Source of the DNA: Deinococcus actinosclerus | GTDB lineage: Bacteria > Deinococcota > Deinococci > Deinococcales > Deinococcaceae | Assembly: GCF_001507665.1 (NCBI RefSeq) | Contig: NZ_CP013910.1 | Location: 2,727,501-2,791,500, forward strand | DNA length: 64,000 nt | Reading direction: 5' to 3' | In this document: piece by piece, positions 32,563 through 47,180 of the stretch | Layout of the letters: every line of letters starts with the position of its first letter | Numbering within the stretch: the stretch's first letter is position 1 | Program-made: the position numbers and the translations under genes | Notes under the pieces: model-generated | What the model was told of the DNA's origin: nothing | Databases searched by the model: none | Seen by the model: the letters and a program-made list of their open reading frames with translations, nothing else

Positions 32563-32718
32563 TCAGGCCGCCCGCAGTGCCACAACTAGGGCGGCCAGCA
32601 GGGGCAGCAGGGCGCTCAGGCCCCACACGGTCAGCGGACGCGCCGCGCCGGGCCGCAGCAGGAGCAGCGCGAGCAGCGCCGCGAAGACCAGCGTGGCCAG
32701 CAGGTAGAAGGTCGCCAT
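32563..32718 (-). CDS. Small two-helix membrane protein
   Basis: The 51-residue product has two hydrophobic helices (FYLLATLVFAALLALLLL and VWGLSALLPLLAALVVAL) joined by a short Arg/Pro loop. No family recognised. Start ATG 32718 is chosen over earlier ATGs because TATGCT ends seven bases before it, a leaderless arrangement. Convergent with ktrA. Confidence 0.65.
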   Translation of the reverse strand: MATFYLLATLVFAALLALLLLRPGAARPLTVWGLSALLPLLAALVVALRAA

Positions 32719-32743
32719 ACCCGGCAGCATAGCGTGGGCGGTC

Positions 32744-33936
32744 CTAGCGCTCCGCGCGGGCCTGCGCGGCGTCCAGCGCAGCCCGGGCACCCAGTTTCCC
32801 GGTGGTGGCCTGCGTGATGGCGTCCTCGATCAGGGCTGTCCAGGCGGCGTACTCGGGGGTGGTGGGGCGCGGCACCGCCCGGCCGATCTGGGCATGCGCA
32901 GCGCGCAGCTGCGGATTCTTCGCGTACCAGTCGTCCAGCAGGGGCGTCACGGCCCGCCGGGGGGGACGTAGGCGGTGGCCTTCACCCAGTCGGCCAGCCG
33001 GGTGGGCTGCATCAGGTACTGCCAGAAGGCCACGGCGCCCGCCTGCTCGGCGGCGGGGGTGCCTCTCGGGACACTCAGGGTCGCGCCGCCCAGCGGGACG
33101 GTGCAGGCGCCCTCCTTCTCGCAGGGGAACGGCGCGATCCCCAGGTTGAAGAACGGCAGCCGGCGCGCGTCGGTCCAGTTGGCGACGCTGGCGAGCACGA
33201 ACACGTTCTGCCCGCGCGCGAAGTCGAACGCGGCGCGCACCGCCTCGTTCAGCCCGCGTGGCTGGGCCTGACCGGCGGCGCTCATGCGGGCCAGCTGCGT
33301 CAGGGCGTCCACGGCGTCGGGGCCGTTCAGGCGGGGGCGGTCGCCGCTGCTGAGTGTCCCGCCGCGCGAGAGGACGTTCGCCTCGAAGGTCCAGGCGTCG
33401 GCGGCGGCCACCAGGGGGCGGCGGCCTCCGGTCGCCAGCGCGCGGCTCTGGGCTTCCAGCTGCGCCCAGGTATCCGGGGCATTCAGGCCCGCCTTCTTCA
33501 GCAGCCCGGCGTTGTACATCAGCACGGGCACGCTGACGTTCCAGGGGAGGCCGTAGGTGCGCTCGTCCAGCTGCCCGGTCTTCCACACGGCGGGGTAGAA
33601 GTCACCGCGCAGCGCGCCGGGCAGGTCGTCCACGCGGCCACTCAGGTCGGTGAGCTGCCCGGCGCGGGCCAGTGCGGGGAACTGCGTGAATTCCAGCTGC
33701 ACGAGCGCGGGCGCCGAGCCGCTCCGCAGGGCCGCCTGGAGTTTGGGCAGCAGGTCACGGTAGGTGCCCTGCGCGACCGGGACGACCTCGTAGGTGCTCT
33801 GTGAGGCGTTGAACTCGCGGGCGTAGGTCTGCACGGCACCCTGCACGCCGCCCATGGCGTGCCAGAACTCCACGCGGACAGGCGCGGCGTGCGCGGCGGT
33901 GGCGAGCAGCAGGGCGGTCAGGGGCAGGGCGCGCAT
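32744..33936 (-). pseudogene. Frameshifted ABC-transporter sugar-type binding protein
   Basis: Reading from 33936, a signal peptide and a family-1 solute-binding protein (VRVEFWHAMGG, then NVSVPVLMYNAGLLKKAG) run to 32947, where the frame stops at once after TAYVPPGGP. The natural C-terminus (RRAVTPLLDDWYAKNPQLR to the stop at 32744) is in another frame. The break is at a run of seven C (minus strand; seven G at 32959-32965 on the plus strand). One more C would restore about 397 residues. Either a real mutation, a slippage site, or a sequencing error. No permease genes are adjacent. Confidence 0.8.
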
Positions 33937-33981
33937 GATGCGGGCAGCATAGCGGGCGCGCCTGACGGGCGTCTTGGGGGC

Positions 33982-35637
33982 TCAGGGCAGCACGGGGTAC
34001 AGATCCACGCGGCTGCCCGGGCGCACGTCGGCGCGCGCGGCGATCCCCACGACCGCCACGCCGGTGCGGCCGTTCAGGCGGGTGATCAGCGGCACGAGCT
34101 CTCCCACGTCCAGACCCTGCACGTACTCGCTGGGCACGCCGCGGGACGTGAGGTCGAGGGTGGCGTCCTGCACGAGTTCCCCGATCTGGTCCTGCACGCG
34201 CCGCAGGTCGCCCAGCGTGACGGTGCCGCGGCGGATGACCTGATCCGCCCGGTAGAGCATGACGTTGGGCCGCGCGTCGCAGGTCAGGTCCACCGCGAAG
34301 CCCACAGCGGCGTTCTGCGCGGCGCGGCACTGCACGAAGGCACTGGCGTTCAGGCCACGCAACTTGGTTTCCAGCGCGCCGCGCGCCACCGGATTCAGGC
34401 GCGCGGCCGGGCTGCCCCTGGCTCCGCGGGCGGCGGCGCTGCGCGCGGCGTCACTCAGGAACTGGTCGAGATTGCGCACGCCGGGCACGACCGCGGCGTA
34501 CACCAGATCGTTCTTGGGGTAGGCGAGGTCGGTGTTGCGGGTGGCGCTGAGTTCGGCGCGGCTGCTGGAGTACTCGTCCTGCAACCGGCCCAGGGTGGCG
34601 CGCAGGGCCTCGTTGCTGTCACGCAGCTGCTGCTGCTGCGCCTGCAGGGCGTTCAGGTCGTCCCGGACCCGGTCGCGGTCGCGGGCGGCCTGATCACGGG
34701 CCCTGATCAGGCCGCTGCGCTCGGTGTTCAGGCGGTCGCGTTCAGCGCGCAGCTGGTCGCGGGCCTGCTGGGCGTCGCGCTGCTGGGCCTGCGCGGCCTC
34801 GAGGGCCTGCTGCGCCTGCTGGAGGTTCCGCTGCGCCGCGCGCAGCGCCTGGTCCGCCTGCGCGCGCGACGCGGCGAGCGAGTCGATCTGGTCGCGGGCC
34901 TGCTGTGCCTGGGCCTGGGCCTGCCGCGCGCGGGTCTGGGCCTGCTGGGCCAGGTCCTGCTGCGCCTGCGCGCGGACCTGCGCGGACTCGGCGGCGCGCT
35001 GCGCGGCGCGGGCGCGGTCCTGGGCGCTGCGGGTTTCCCGTTCGGACAGCGCGATGCGGACCCCCAGGTCCACGACCTGCGCGTCGAGGTTCTGCGCGCG
35101 GGCCTGACTGGCGGTCAGGGACGCCTCGGCGGTCTGGAGTTTCGTGCGGGTCTGCGCGGCGCGCGTCTCGAGGGCCTGCTGCGCGGCGGTGAGTTCCTGC
35201 ACGCGCGCTTCCAGGGTGCGGGCCTGCTCCTGCACGCGGGCCTGCGCGGCGCGGGCGCCGGTCAGGGCCGTCTGCGCGGCCTTCAGGGCGCTCTGGGCGG
35301 CCGCCTGCTGTTCACGCAGGCGCGCGGCTTCCTGCTGGGCGAGGTCGCGGTCGGCCTGCGCGGCGCGGATGTCCCCCCGCAGCGCCTCCAGCTGGGGGCG
35401 CAGCTGGTCAGCCTGCGCGATGGTGTTCACGGCGCTGCTGTTCAGGATCAGGAACGCCGCGAGGCTGGCGGCGCTGATGCCCATGCCGGACAGCACCGCC
35501 ACGACGAGCGCGGTGGTCTTGGGCCGCATGCCGAACCAGCGCAGATGCTTGCGCCCGGCCTTGCGCGCGATGGTGTCGGCGGCGTACGCGACGACCCCCG
35601 AGAGGATCACCACGAAGGGGAGGAACAGCCACAGCAC
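33982..35637 (-). CDS. DUF3084 membrane protein with long coiled coil
   Basis: The 551-residue product has two N-terminal membrane helices ([19 protein letters not shown] and [23 protein letters not shown]). About 300 residues of Ala/Gln/Arg-rich heptad-like coiled coil follow, then a globular C-terminal domain (DUF3084 type, ending RVDLYPVLP). The function of the family is unknown. It lies 17 bases after the LptB-type ATPase gene and is probably cotranscribed, hinting at a role at the cell envelope. The coiled-coil DNA is highly repetitive in Gln/Ala codons. Confidence 0.88.
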   Translation of the reverse strand: MLWLFLPFVVILSGVVAYAADTIARKAGRKHLRWFGMRPKTTALVVAVLSGMGISAASLAAFLILNSSAVNTIAQADQLRPQLEALRGDIRAAQADRDLAQQEAARLREQQAAAQSALKAAQTALTGARAAQARVQEQARTLEARVQELTAAQQALETRAAQTRTKLQTAEASLTASQARAQNLDAQVVDLGVRIALSERETRSAQDRARAAQRAAESAQVRAQAQQDLAQQAQTRARQAQAQAQQARDQIDSLAASRAQADQALRAAQRNLQQAQQALEAAQAQQRDAQQARDQLRAERDRLNTERSGLIRARDQAARDRDRVRDDLNALQAQQQQLRDSNEALRATLGRLQDEYSSSRAELSATRNTDLAYPKNDLVYAAVVPGVRNLDQFLSDAARSAAARGARGSPAARLNPVARGALETKLRGLNASAFVQCRAAQNAAVGFAVDLTCDARPNVMLYRADQVIRRGTVTLGDLRRVQDQIGELVQDATLDLTSRGVPSEYVQGLDVGELVPLITRLNGRTGVAVVGIAARADVRPGSRVDLYPVLP

Positions 35638-35654
35638 CTAGCGGACTCCCCGGG

Positions 35655-36431
35655 TCACAGCTCGAAGTCGTCGCCGAGGTAGTGCGTGCGGGCGTCCTCG
35701 TCCTGCGCGAAGCTCTGCGGGGTGCCCTCGAACTTCACCTCGCCGTCGTACATCAGGTACACGCGGTCGGTCAGGGCGATGGTCTCGCGGACGTTGTGGT
35801 CGGTGATGAACACGCCCAGGCCCCGGCGGTCGCGCAGCTCGCGGATCAGGCGCTGGATCTCGCGGATGCTCTTGGGGTCCACGCCGGTGAAGGGCTCGTC
35901 GAGCAGCAGGTAGTCGGGATCGGTGGTCAGCGCGCGGGCCAGTTCCAGGCGGCGCCGCTCGCCGCCGGACAGCTGGTACGCGAAGCTGCCCGCCAGGTGC
36001 GTCAGCCCGAACTCCTCGAGCAGGGCGTCGGCGCGGGCTTCCTGCTCGGCGCGCGGCAGGCCCTGGTACTCCAGGATGGCGAGCAGGTTGTCGCGCGCGC
36101 TCAGCTTGCGAAAGGCGCTGGGTTCCTGCGGCAGGTACCCCAGGCCCAGCCGGGCGCGTTCGTGCATGGGCAGGCGCGTCAGGTCGCGCTCGCCCAGCGC
36201 GATGCGGCCCGCGCCGGGGCGGATGAAACCCACCAGCATGTAGAAGGTGGTGGTCTTGCCCGCCCCGTTCGGACCGAACAGCGCCACGATCTCGCCCGGT
36301 TCCACCCGCAGGTTCACGTTCCGCACGACCGTCCGCCGACCATAGGTCTTGCCCAGCCCTTCAGCGTGCAGCACGGGGCGCGCGGGCAGGGCAGTCGTCT
36401 GGTCGGACAACGGGGACAGGGGCGCGGTCAC
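35655..36431 (-). CDS. lptB: LptB-type ABC transporter ATP-binding protein
   Basis: The 258-residue product is a complete ABC ATPase: Walker [10 protein letters not shown], signature LSGGERRR, Walker B LLLDEPF and the switch His in ITDHNV. The [22 protein letters not shown] and [20 protein letters not shown] stretches are typical of LptB, which powers lipopolysaccharide export in Gram-negatives. Deinococcus lacks classical LPS, so the cargo is open. Start GTG 36431 fits TAGGCT ending seven bases upstream (leaderless). First gene of a two-gene unit with DUF3084. Confidence 0.88.
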   Translation of the reverse strand: MTAPLSPLSDQTTALPARPVLHAEGLGKTYGRRTVVRNVNLRVEPGEIVALFGPNGAGKTTTFYMLVGFIRPGAGRIALGERDLTRLPMHERARLGLGYLPQEPSAFRKLSARDNLLAILEYQGLPRAEQEARADALLEEFGLTHLAGSFAYQLSGGERRRLELARALTTDPDYLLLDEPFTGVDPKSIREIQRLIRELRDRRGLGVFITDHNVRETIALTDRVYLMYDGEVKFEGTPQSFAQDEDARTHYLGDDFEL

Positions 36432-36601
36432 GCCCGGCAGCCTATCACCCCCGGGGGACGCCGCCCGTGAGGGAAGTGTGATTCTGTACGCTCCCACAGC
36501 GCGGCCAGCGACGTGTCCGTCAGATTGCCGTGACGGCTGCTTCACTACTGTGCTTTCACTGCGGGCCCAGCCTGAACCGGCGCCCTCTGAGGAGACCTCC
36601 C

Positions 36602-38899
36602 ATGATCCGTGCCCTGCTACCCACCCTGCTGCTCTGCAGCGCCCTGCCCGCCGCCGCGCAGCCCATCTGCGCCTCGCCCGCCGCGGCCGGCAACGTCAGT
36701 GGCCTGGGAGGCGTGGTGAACACGTATTACCCCTCACCCACGGCCGACACCACGCTGGGGGCCGGCACCACCACCGTCCTTTTCGGCACGGCGCGGCGTG
36801 GCGCGGCCCAGGACACCATGGCCGGTGATCTCCTGCTGGTCATGCAGATGCAGGGCGCGGACATCAACGCGACGAACACCGACAGTTACGGGGACGGCGT
36901 GGCCCTGGGGCCCGGCAGCGGGCAGCTGAGCAGCAACCTCTACGCCGGGCGGTACGAGTTCGTGACCGTCACGGCCGTGAACGCGGGCGGCGGACTGGTG
37001 AACACCTACGTGAGCCGCGCCGCGACCGCCACGCAGGGCGCGGCGCGTTATCAGGTGATCCGCGTGCCGCAGTACGGCAACCTGACGCTGGGTGCCACAG
37101 CCGTCACCGCCGACCCCTGGGACGGCACGGACGGTGGCGTGGTCGTGCTGGACGTGACCGGCACGCTCAACTGGAACGGGGGCAGCGTGAATGTCAGTGG
37201 GCTGGGCTTCCGCGGCGGGGGCGCGCAGCAGCTCGGCGGGGTGGGGACCGCGACCGGGTACACGAACCTCGACTACCGCAGCGTCACCGCCGCGAACCTG
37301 AACGGCAACAAGGGCGAGGGCTTGGCCGGCACCCCCCGCTACGTGCTGAACCCGGTCACGACCACCCTGCTGGACACCGGTGTGGAGGGCTACCCGAACG
37401 GCAGCCGCGCGCGCGGCGCGCCCGGCAACGCGGGTGGCGGCGGCACCGACGGAAACCCCGCCAGCAACGACCAGAACAGCGGCGGCGGCGGCGGCGGCAA
37501 CGGCGGCAGTGGCGGGCAGGGCGGCAACAGCTGGAGCAGCAACTTGGCGGTCGGAGGATTCGGCGGCAAGGCCGCGCCCGCCAGCCTGAGCGCCCTGTTC
37601 ATGGGAGGCGGTGGCGGCAGCGGGTCACGCAACAACGGCAGCGGCGTGCAGGGCAGCGGCGGCGCGGGCGGCGGGATCGTGATCATCCGCGCCGGCCAGA
37701 GCGCCGGGACCGGCACGGTCACCGCGAACGGGGGGGCCGGCATGGCGTCCGACAACGACGGCGCGGGCGGGGGCGGCGCCGGTGGCACCGTGATCGTCAT
37801 GACGGCCAGCGGCACCCTGAGTGGCGTGAGTGTCAGCGCCAGCGGTGGCAACGGCGGTAACGCCTGGCCGGCGCAGGCACCCGGCACGAACAACAGTGCC
37901 GCGCACGGCCCGGGCGGCGGGGGCGGCGGCGGGATCGTACACACGAACGTGACAGGGGCCAGCGTCACCGCGGCGAACGGCACGAACGGCACCTCCACGA
38001 CGAACGTCGTCGCGTTCGGCGCGCAGCCGGGCGTGACCGGCACGGTCCCCGGCGGCGTCCTGACCGGCGTCCAGGGCGCGCGTGAGGGCGCCGCCTGCCC
38101 GGTGCTGGGGGTCAGCAAGTCCACGAGTACGCCCGCCGTGTGGCGCGGGGCGAAGGCCACGTACAGCGTCACCGTGACAAACATAGGCGGGGCGAGCAGC
38201 AGCGTGCGCGTGCAGGACACCCTCCCGGCGGGGTTCACGCTGAGCGGTACGCCGGTCGTCACCCCGGCGGGGGCGCGGGTCACGACGGCGGACGCCAGCA
38301 CCGCGACCGCACTGGACCTGAAGACCTTCCGGCTGGCGTACGGCGAGTCGCTGAACGTCACCTTCGACGCGCTGACCCCCACCGACCCGGCGCTGCGCGG
38401 CACGGTGTACCAGAACAGTGCGGCGGCCAGCACCACCGACGCCGCCGGGAACGCCGTGACCGGCACGTACCTGGGGAGCAGCAGTTCCGCCGAGGACGTC
38501 CGCCTGCTGTTCCCCAGCCTGAAGGTCACGAAAGCCGTGCGGAACGTGACGCAAGACGAGAAGAAGACGCCGCCGGTCCGGAATTTCGGCACGAGCGGCG
38601 GCGGGTACCCCGGCGACCGCCTGGAGTACTGCCTGACGTACCTGAACGACGGGGACGGCCCGCTGAACGGCGTGAACCTCACGGACAGCATTCCGGCGAA
38701 CACGGCCGTCCTGACCGGCGCGTACGGGGCGGGCCTGGGCTTGCAGCTCACCCCGGCGTCCGGCGCGGCCGTGACGTACTCCAGCGCCGCCGACACGGAC
38801 GCCGGGCAACTGAGTCAGGCGGGCGGGCTGAGCATGGCGCTGGGGACCGTGGCGCAGGGCGCGTCCGGCACCGCCTGCTTCCAGGTGAGCGTCCGCTGA
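36602..38899 (+). CDS. Secreted glycine-rich DUF11 surface protein
   Basis: The 765-residue product has a signal peptide (cleavage after PAAAQ). A beta-rich N-terminal domain follows, then a Gly/Asn/Ser-rich region (about residues 275-470) with poly-Gly runs and GGGGGG-type blocks. Two DUF11-like repeats come next ([36 protein letters not shown]). DUF11 repeats are common in cell-surface proteins. Start is set by GGAG before ATG 36602. Promoter candidates near 36530-36555 are weak. The Cys count is low apart from paired residues near the N-terminus. Confidence 0.82.
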   Translation: MIRALLPTLLLCSALPAAAQPICASPAAAGNVSGLGGVVNTYYPSPTADTTLGAGTTTVLFGTARRGAAQDTMAGDLLLVMQMQGADINATNTDSYGDGVALGPGSGQLSSNLYAGRYEFVTVTAVNAGGGLVNTYVSRAATATQGAARYQVIRVPQYGNLTLGATAVTADPWDGTDGGVVVLDVTGTLNWNGGSVNVSGLGFRGGGAQQLGGVGTATGYTNLDYRSVTAANLNGNKGEGLAGTPRYVLNPVTTTLLDTGVEGYPNGSRARGAPGNAGGGGTDGNPASNDQNSGGGGGGNGGSGGQGGNSWSSNLAVGGFGGKAAPASLSALFMGGGGGSGSRNNGSGVQGSGGAGGGIVIIRAGQSAGTGTVTANGGAGMASDNDGAGGGGAGGTVIVMTASGTLSGVSVSASGGNGGNAWPAQAPGTNNSAAHGPGGGGGGGIVHTNVTGASVTAANGTNGTSTTNVVAFGAQPGVTGTVPGGVLTGVQGAREGAACPVLGVSKSTSTPAVWRGAKATYSVTVTNIGGASSSVRVQDTLPAGFTLSGTPVVTPAGARVTTADASTATALDLKTFRLAYGESLNVTFDALTPTDPALRGTVYQNSAAASTTDAAGNAVTGTYLGSSSSAEDVRLLFPSLKVTKAVRNVTQDEKKTPPVRNFGTSGGGYPGDRLEYCLTYLNDGDGPLNGVNLTDSIPANTAVLTGAYGAGLGLQLTPASGAAVTYSSAADTDAGQLSQAGGLSMALGTVAQGASGTACFQVSVR

Positions 38900-38946
38900 A
38901 GCGCCCGCCCGCGGCGGGTGGGCGCACGCAGGGCTAGACTGGGGGC

Positions 38947-40122
<1,176 letters not shown>

Positions 40123-40211
40123 CCCCCGAGGCGTTCAGCCTGACCCTGTCGCTGGGCGGGCGGTACGCGGGCGAGCAGCAGTGGGCGCTGCACGGCGAGC
40201 GCAGCGCCCTG

Positions 40212-40739
40212 GTGGCGCGCGTGCAGACCGATTTCGGCGGGGTGCTGCCCGGCGTGCGGCGCGTGCAGACCAGCCGCATGCACCCCCGCCTGCTGACCAG
40301 CCTGGGCTACGCCGAGGGCGACGGTCGGGGGCGGCCCGGCTTCGAGGTGAGCTTCGACCGCCGCGTGGGCCTGATCACGCTGCGGCAGGGCCGCGACGAG
40401 GCCACGCAGCCGCTGACCACCGAGTACCACGACCCGGTCAGCCTGCTGCTGTGGTTGCGGCAGCTGACCGCGCAGGACGGCGGCGGCCCCGAGCGGACGC
40501 ACGCGCAGCTGACCGGCGGGCGCGTGCTCATCCAGCGCCTCCCGGACGCCGAGGTGGACGGCGCGGCGTGCAGCGGGTTCTTCCTGCGTCCCGGCAACGC
40601 CTACGTGTACGTGGAACAGGACGCGCCGCACCGCCTGATGCGCCTGATCCAGCCGACCGATTTCGGTCCGGTCGAGGCGAACGCGCAACCCGCCGGGCGC
40701 CGCACCGTGCAGGGCCGCGAACGCCGCCGCCGCGTCTGA
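40212..40739 (+). CDS. Hypothetical protein downstream of deoB, N-terminus uncertain
   Basis: The 175 residues from GTG 40212 are soluble, mostly beta-strand by pattern (FEVSFDRRVGLITLRQGRDE; NAYVYVEQDAP) with a basic Arg-rich tail. No family is certain; a DUF3108-like beta fold is a guess. The same frame continues upstream with protein-like sequence (FSLTLSLGGRYAGEQQWAL) as far as CTG 40119, which overlaps the deoB stop as CTGA. The true start may therefore be that CTG. No ATG, GTG or TTG exists between the upstream stop at 40095 and 40212. Confidence 0.65.
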   Translation: MARVQTDFGGVLPGVRRVQTSRMHPRLLTSLGYAEGDGRGRPGFEVSFDRRVGLITLRQGRDEATQPLTTEYHDPVSLLLWLRQLTAQDGGGPERTHAQLTGGRVLIQRLPDAEVDGAACSGFFLRPGNAYVYVEQDAPHRLMRLIQPTDFGPVEANAQPAGRRTVQGRERRRRV

Positions 40740-40878
40740 TTCCCTCCTGCCCCGTCCGGCCTGCCCAGACCTGTGGGTGGGCCGCGCCGGGCGGCAGGTG
40801 CCACGATGGACCCCGGCCCACCCCGCGTGTGGGGCGCCGCTTCCCCCACCCTCCTCTCCCCTGTCTACTGGAGTGACG

Positions 40879-43084
<2,206 letters not shown>

Positions 43085-43088
<4 letters not shown>

Positions 43089-43672
43089 GCGAGCAGCTCC
43101 AGTTCGAGGGGCATCAGCCCAGCGACCCGGTCAGTCTGGTCGTCCGCCGCCGCATCCGCCCCGGTCAGGAGGCCGCGTACGAGGCGCTGCTCGCCGAGGC
43201 GAACGCGCTGCTGGCCCGCCTGCCCGGCCACCGCGGCACCGGCGTGATCCGCCCCGCGCCGGGCGAGCAGGAGTACACGCTGCTGGCCCGCTTCGACACG
43301 CTGACGAGCGCCGCCGCCTGGGAACTGTCCCCCGAGCGGGCCGCGTGGCTGGAGCGCATCGCGCCGCTGGTCGACGAGCACGTCAGTTTCGAGAAGCAGC
43401 CGGGCCTGGACTTCTGGTTCACGCCGCCGGCCGCCGCGACCCTGCGCCAGCCGCCCCGCTGGAAGATGGCGCTGCTGACCCTGGCGGCGCTGTACCCGGT
43501 GAGCGTCAGCACGTCTTGGCTGTTCGGCGAGGCGCTGAAACCCTGGCTGGGTCACTACCCCATGCCGATCCGCGCCATTCCCCAGATGATCGTGGTCGTG
43601 CTGCTCATGACCTATCTGGTGATGCCCGCCGTGACGCGCTGGGCGACGCCGTGGCTGCGCGGCGGCAGGTAG
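43085..43672 (+). CDS. Antibiotic-biosynthesis-monooxygenase-domain membrane protein
   Basis: Residues about 15-110 form an ABM/ferredoxin-like dimeric alpha-beta domain (VVRRRIRPGQEAAYEALLAEA). Residues about 120-190 carry two membrane helices (MALLTLAALYPVSVSTSWLFG and MIVVVLLMTYLVMPAVTRW). This ABM plus two-helix layout is a known family without a firm function. 195 residues; ATG overlaps the preceding stop by four bases. Confidence 0.85.
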
Positions 43673-43687
43673 GGTCAGCTGCGGAAC

Positions 43688-43718
43688 AGGGCCCACCTCT
43701 GACCTGGAGGTGGGCCCT
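43688..43718. terminator. Strong stem-loop terminator between convergent genes
   Basis: AGGGCCCACCTC (43688-43699) pairs with GAGGTGGGCCCT (43707-43718), a 12-bp perfect stem with a seven-base loop, followed by TTG. It serves the hisD unit and the opposing VanW gene. Confidence 0.85.
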
Positions 43719-43730
43719 TGCTTGCCGTGT

Positions 43731-44879
43731 TCAGTTCAGGCGCTTGTCCTTGGGGTTCACGCCGTACACGGCGCCCCAGGGCTGGTAGACGCTCTTGAGG
43801 GTGTCCCTGCTGGTGACCTTACCCTTCACCTTGATGGTGCGGGTGATGACGCTGGTCATGCCCTGCATGGGCGTGTCGAGCAGGCGGCGGCCACCGGGCG
43901 CGACGCGGTCGTCCGGGGTGTAGCTGGGGTCGGCGGGGGCCTTGAAGTCGGTGATGACGGGCTTGCTGATGTTCACGGTGCGGCCGGTGTTCGCGCCGAA
44001 CACGTCGAAGCGCAGGGTCTGGGCGCGGGTGTCCCAGCCTGCCTGGATGAACAGGTGCTTGCCGGTGTCGTTCTTCATGCGCAGGTTCTTGCTGGGAGCG
44101 TACACGGTGGCCTCGAAGCCCACAGGGTCGTAGTACTTCACGCGGTGGCTGTGTTCGTGCCGTTCGGTGATGGGCAGGCCCGCCTGGTACAGCGCGCGGA
44201 AGATGGTGGTGCTGACCTGGCAGATGCCGCCACCGTCCTCCTTGCTGAGCGTCCCGCCGCTGATCACGAAGCCCTTCACGAAACCGGTGCTGGCGTCGAT
44301 CTGGCCGATCTCCTCGTTGAAGTTGAATTCGTGGCCGGGCGCGATGAAGAAGTTGTCGAGTTTGCTGGCGCCGACGAGGATGTTCTTCTCGCGGAAGTCG
44401 GGGCTGCCCGCGTAGTTGCTGCTGCCCGCCGCGACGTGCCACAGCACGCCCCGCTGAGCGAGGAGTTTCACGCTGCGGTCGGGCACGGCGCGCTTCACCT
44501 CGACCTGCGCGGTGTCCTTGCCGCTCAGGATGGCTTTCAGGAGGTTGGCCTTGGTGGCGGCGCGGTCCAGGGTCCAGCCGGTCTGGTCGGTGGCGACCCA
44601 GCTGCCGCCGACGTTGCGGAACACGGCCGGCTTGGGCTTGCGGGCGTTGATGGTCTTTTCCATCCGGTCGAGGATGGGCGTGATGGTGGTGCTCAGCCGC
44701 TTCACCTTGCGGGTCGCCTGCACGCCGGCGGCGGGCACCGCCCAGGATTTCACGATGGGGGTGGTCTTCAGTTCGCCCTTGCGGATGGTGCTGGCCTCGT
44801 CCTTCAGGATCAGTTTGAAGTCGGCCGCGTGGGCGGTGGCGACCAGCGCGAGGGTCAGGGTGGTCAGGAGACGCTTCAC
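43731..44879 (-). CDS. VanW-family secreted protein
   Basis: The 382-residue product has a signal peptide (cleavage after AHA) and a VanW core with GGGICQVSTTIFRALYQAGL and ERHEHSHRVKYYDPVG. VanW proteins occur in vancomycin-resistance clusters and in many envelopes; their role is not settled. GTG 44879 has TACGCT ending seven bases upstream, so leaderless expression is likely. It stands alone. Confidence 0.9.
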   Translation of the reverse strand: MKRLLTTLTLALVATAHAADFKLILKDEASTIRKGELKTTPIVKSWAVPAAGVQATRKVKRLSTTITPILDRMEKTINARKPKPAVFRNVGGSWVATDQTGWTLDRAATKANLLKAILSGKDTAQVEVKRAVPDRSVKLLAQRGVLWHVAAGSSNYAGSPDFREKNILVGASKLDNFFIAPGHEFNFNEEIGQIDASTGFVKGFVISGGTLSKEDGGGICQVSTTIFRALYQAGLPITERHEHSHRVKYYDPVGFEATVYAPSKNLRMKNDTGKHLFIQAGWDTRAQTLRFDVFGANTGRTVNISKPVITDFKAPADPSYTPDDRVAPGGRRLLDTPMQGMTSVITRTIKVKGKVTSRDTLKSVYQPWGAVYGVNPKDKRLN

Positions 44880-44957
44880 GATTCTCAGCGTAGGTGGGGC
44901 CGCCTGACGGGCCGTGAGGCGAGGTTACGCGAACCCTGAGCTGCCTTTACGGTGCGC

Positions 44958-46108
<1,151 letters not shown>

Positions 46109-46112
<4 letters not shown>

Positions 46113-46654
46113 GCCTCGCCCGCCTGGGGGTGCCCGTCGAAGAACGGGTCGTCCAGCACGCCCTGCGTCTGCGCGGCGCGGAAGGCGTTCAGCCGGGCGC
46201 GCACCGCCCCGTCGGTCGTGGCGAGCATCGCGGCGGCGAACAGCGCGGCGTTCTTCGCGCCCGCCGCGCCGATGGCGAAGGTCGCCACAGGCACCCCGGC
46301 GGGCATCTGCACGATGCTTAGCAGGCTGTCCTGGCCGCTCAGGGCGCGGGACTGCACCGGCACGCCCAGCACCGGCACGCGCGTGAAGGCCGCCAGCATG
46401 CCCGGCAGGTGGGCCGCGCCGCCCGCCCCCGCGATGATGCACGCCAGCCCCAGCCGCTCGGCCCGCGCGCCGTACGTGGGCAGCAGCGCCGGGGTGCGGT
46501 GCGCGGACAGCACCCGCACCTCGTACGCCACGCCCAGGTCCCGCAGGAGGTCCAGCGCGCCCCCCATGGTCTCAAAATCGCTGCGGCTGCCCATCACCAC
46601 GCCCACCCGGGGGGCGGCGTCGGTCACGGGGGTCGGGTCGGCGGCACTCGTCAC
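46109..46654 (-). CDS. purE: N5-carboxyaminoimidazole ribonucleotide mutase
   Basis: PurE converts N5-CAIR to CAIR. The 181-residue product has [28 protein letters not shown], the catalytic-site [15 protein letters not shown], and [24 protein letters not shown] 46654 has TAAGCT ending seven bases before it (leaderless). It leads the purE-purK unit. Confidence 0.96.
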
Positions 46655-46755
46655 GCCCCGCAGCTTACCGGGGACCTCGGCCGCGCCGGGCGGGGCCGTC
46701 CAGAAAAGCGGCGCGGCCCGGGGACAGCCTCCGGGCCGCGCTGGCAGGAACGGCT

Positions 46756-47013
46756 TCAGCTCTCTTCGCTGGCGTCGCGGTTCTCGCGGGCGCGGCCGTC
46801 GTCGGCGTCGTCGCCGGACTCGATGAGCGCGTCGGGGCGCACGGCGGCGATCACGCCACTGCCCGTCCCGGTCACCAGGGCCGGCACGACGGGCGCTTCC
46901 TCGGCCCGCCGCGCCTCGCCCTCGACGGGGCTGTTCACGACGTTGCCGCTCTCCTGCTCGATCTCCTCGACGCTCTTGCCCAGGGGCGCGTCCCCGTACC
47001 TGTTGTCGGTCAT
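46756..47013 (-). CDS. Small acidic hypothetical protein
   Basis: The 85-residue product is hydrophilic and acidic, with a Glu-rich middle and an Asp/Glu/Arg-rich tail ([19 protein letters not shown]). It is probably disordered; no family recognised. Start ATG 47013 is set by CAGACT ending seven bases upstream, a leaderless layout. Roughly 100 bases separate it from purE. Confidence 0.6.
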   Translation of the reverse strand: MTDNRYGDAPLGKSVEEIEQESGNVVNSPVEGEARRAEEAPVVPALVTGTGSGVIAAVRPDALIESGDDADDGRARENRDASEES

Positions 47014-47180
47014 GCCGCCCAGTCTGGGCCGCGCGCGCTCGGTGGGGGGTGAGAGCCGCGCCCCGCGTCCCTTCATGCTGCCCCGCCCCCACAGGCGCGC
47101 GCCGGGCGGGGGCCGCTATGCTGTGGCGCAGCAAGCAGCGGGCCCGGGCAGCTGGCCCGGCCGCGCCGAAGGAGCCGACC

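Noticed and set aside
32930..32980. Phase-variable poly-C tract
   Set aside because: Seven bases is short for efficient phase variation, and a single sequence cannot show length change; kept as a frameshift of unknown cause.
37430..37960. CRISPR-like or tandem DNA repeat in the Gly-rich region
   Set aside because: The repetition is at the amino acid level (GGC codons) without regular repeat-spacer structure.
47049..47180. Longer start for the Pro-rich membrane protein at upstream in-frame ATG 47118
   Set aside because: AAGGAG six bases before ATG 47181 is a better signal, and TATGCT around 47118 looks like a -10 element rather than coding sequence.
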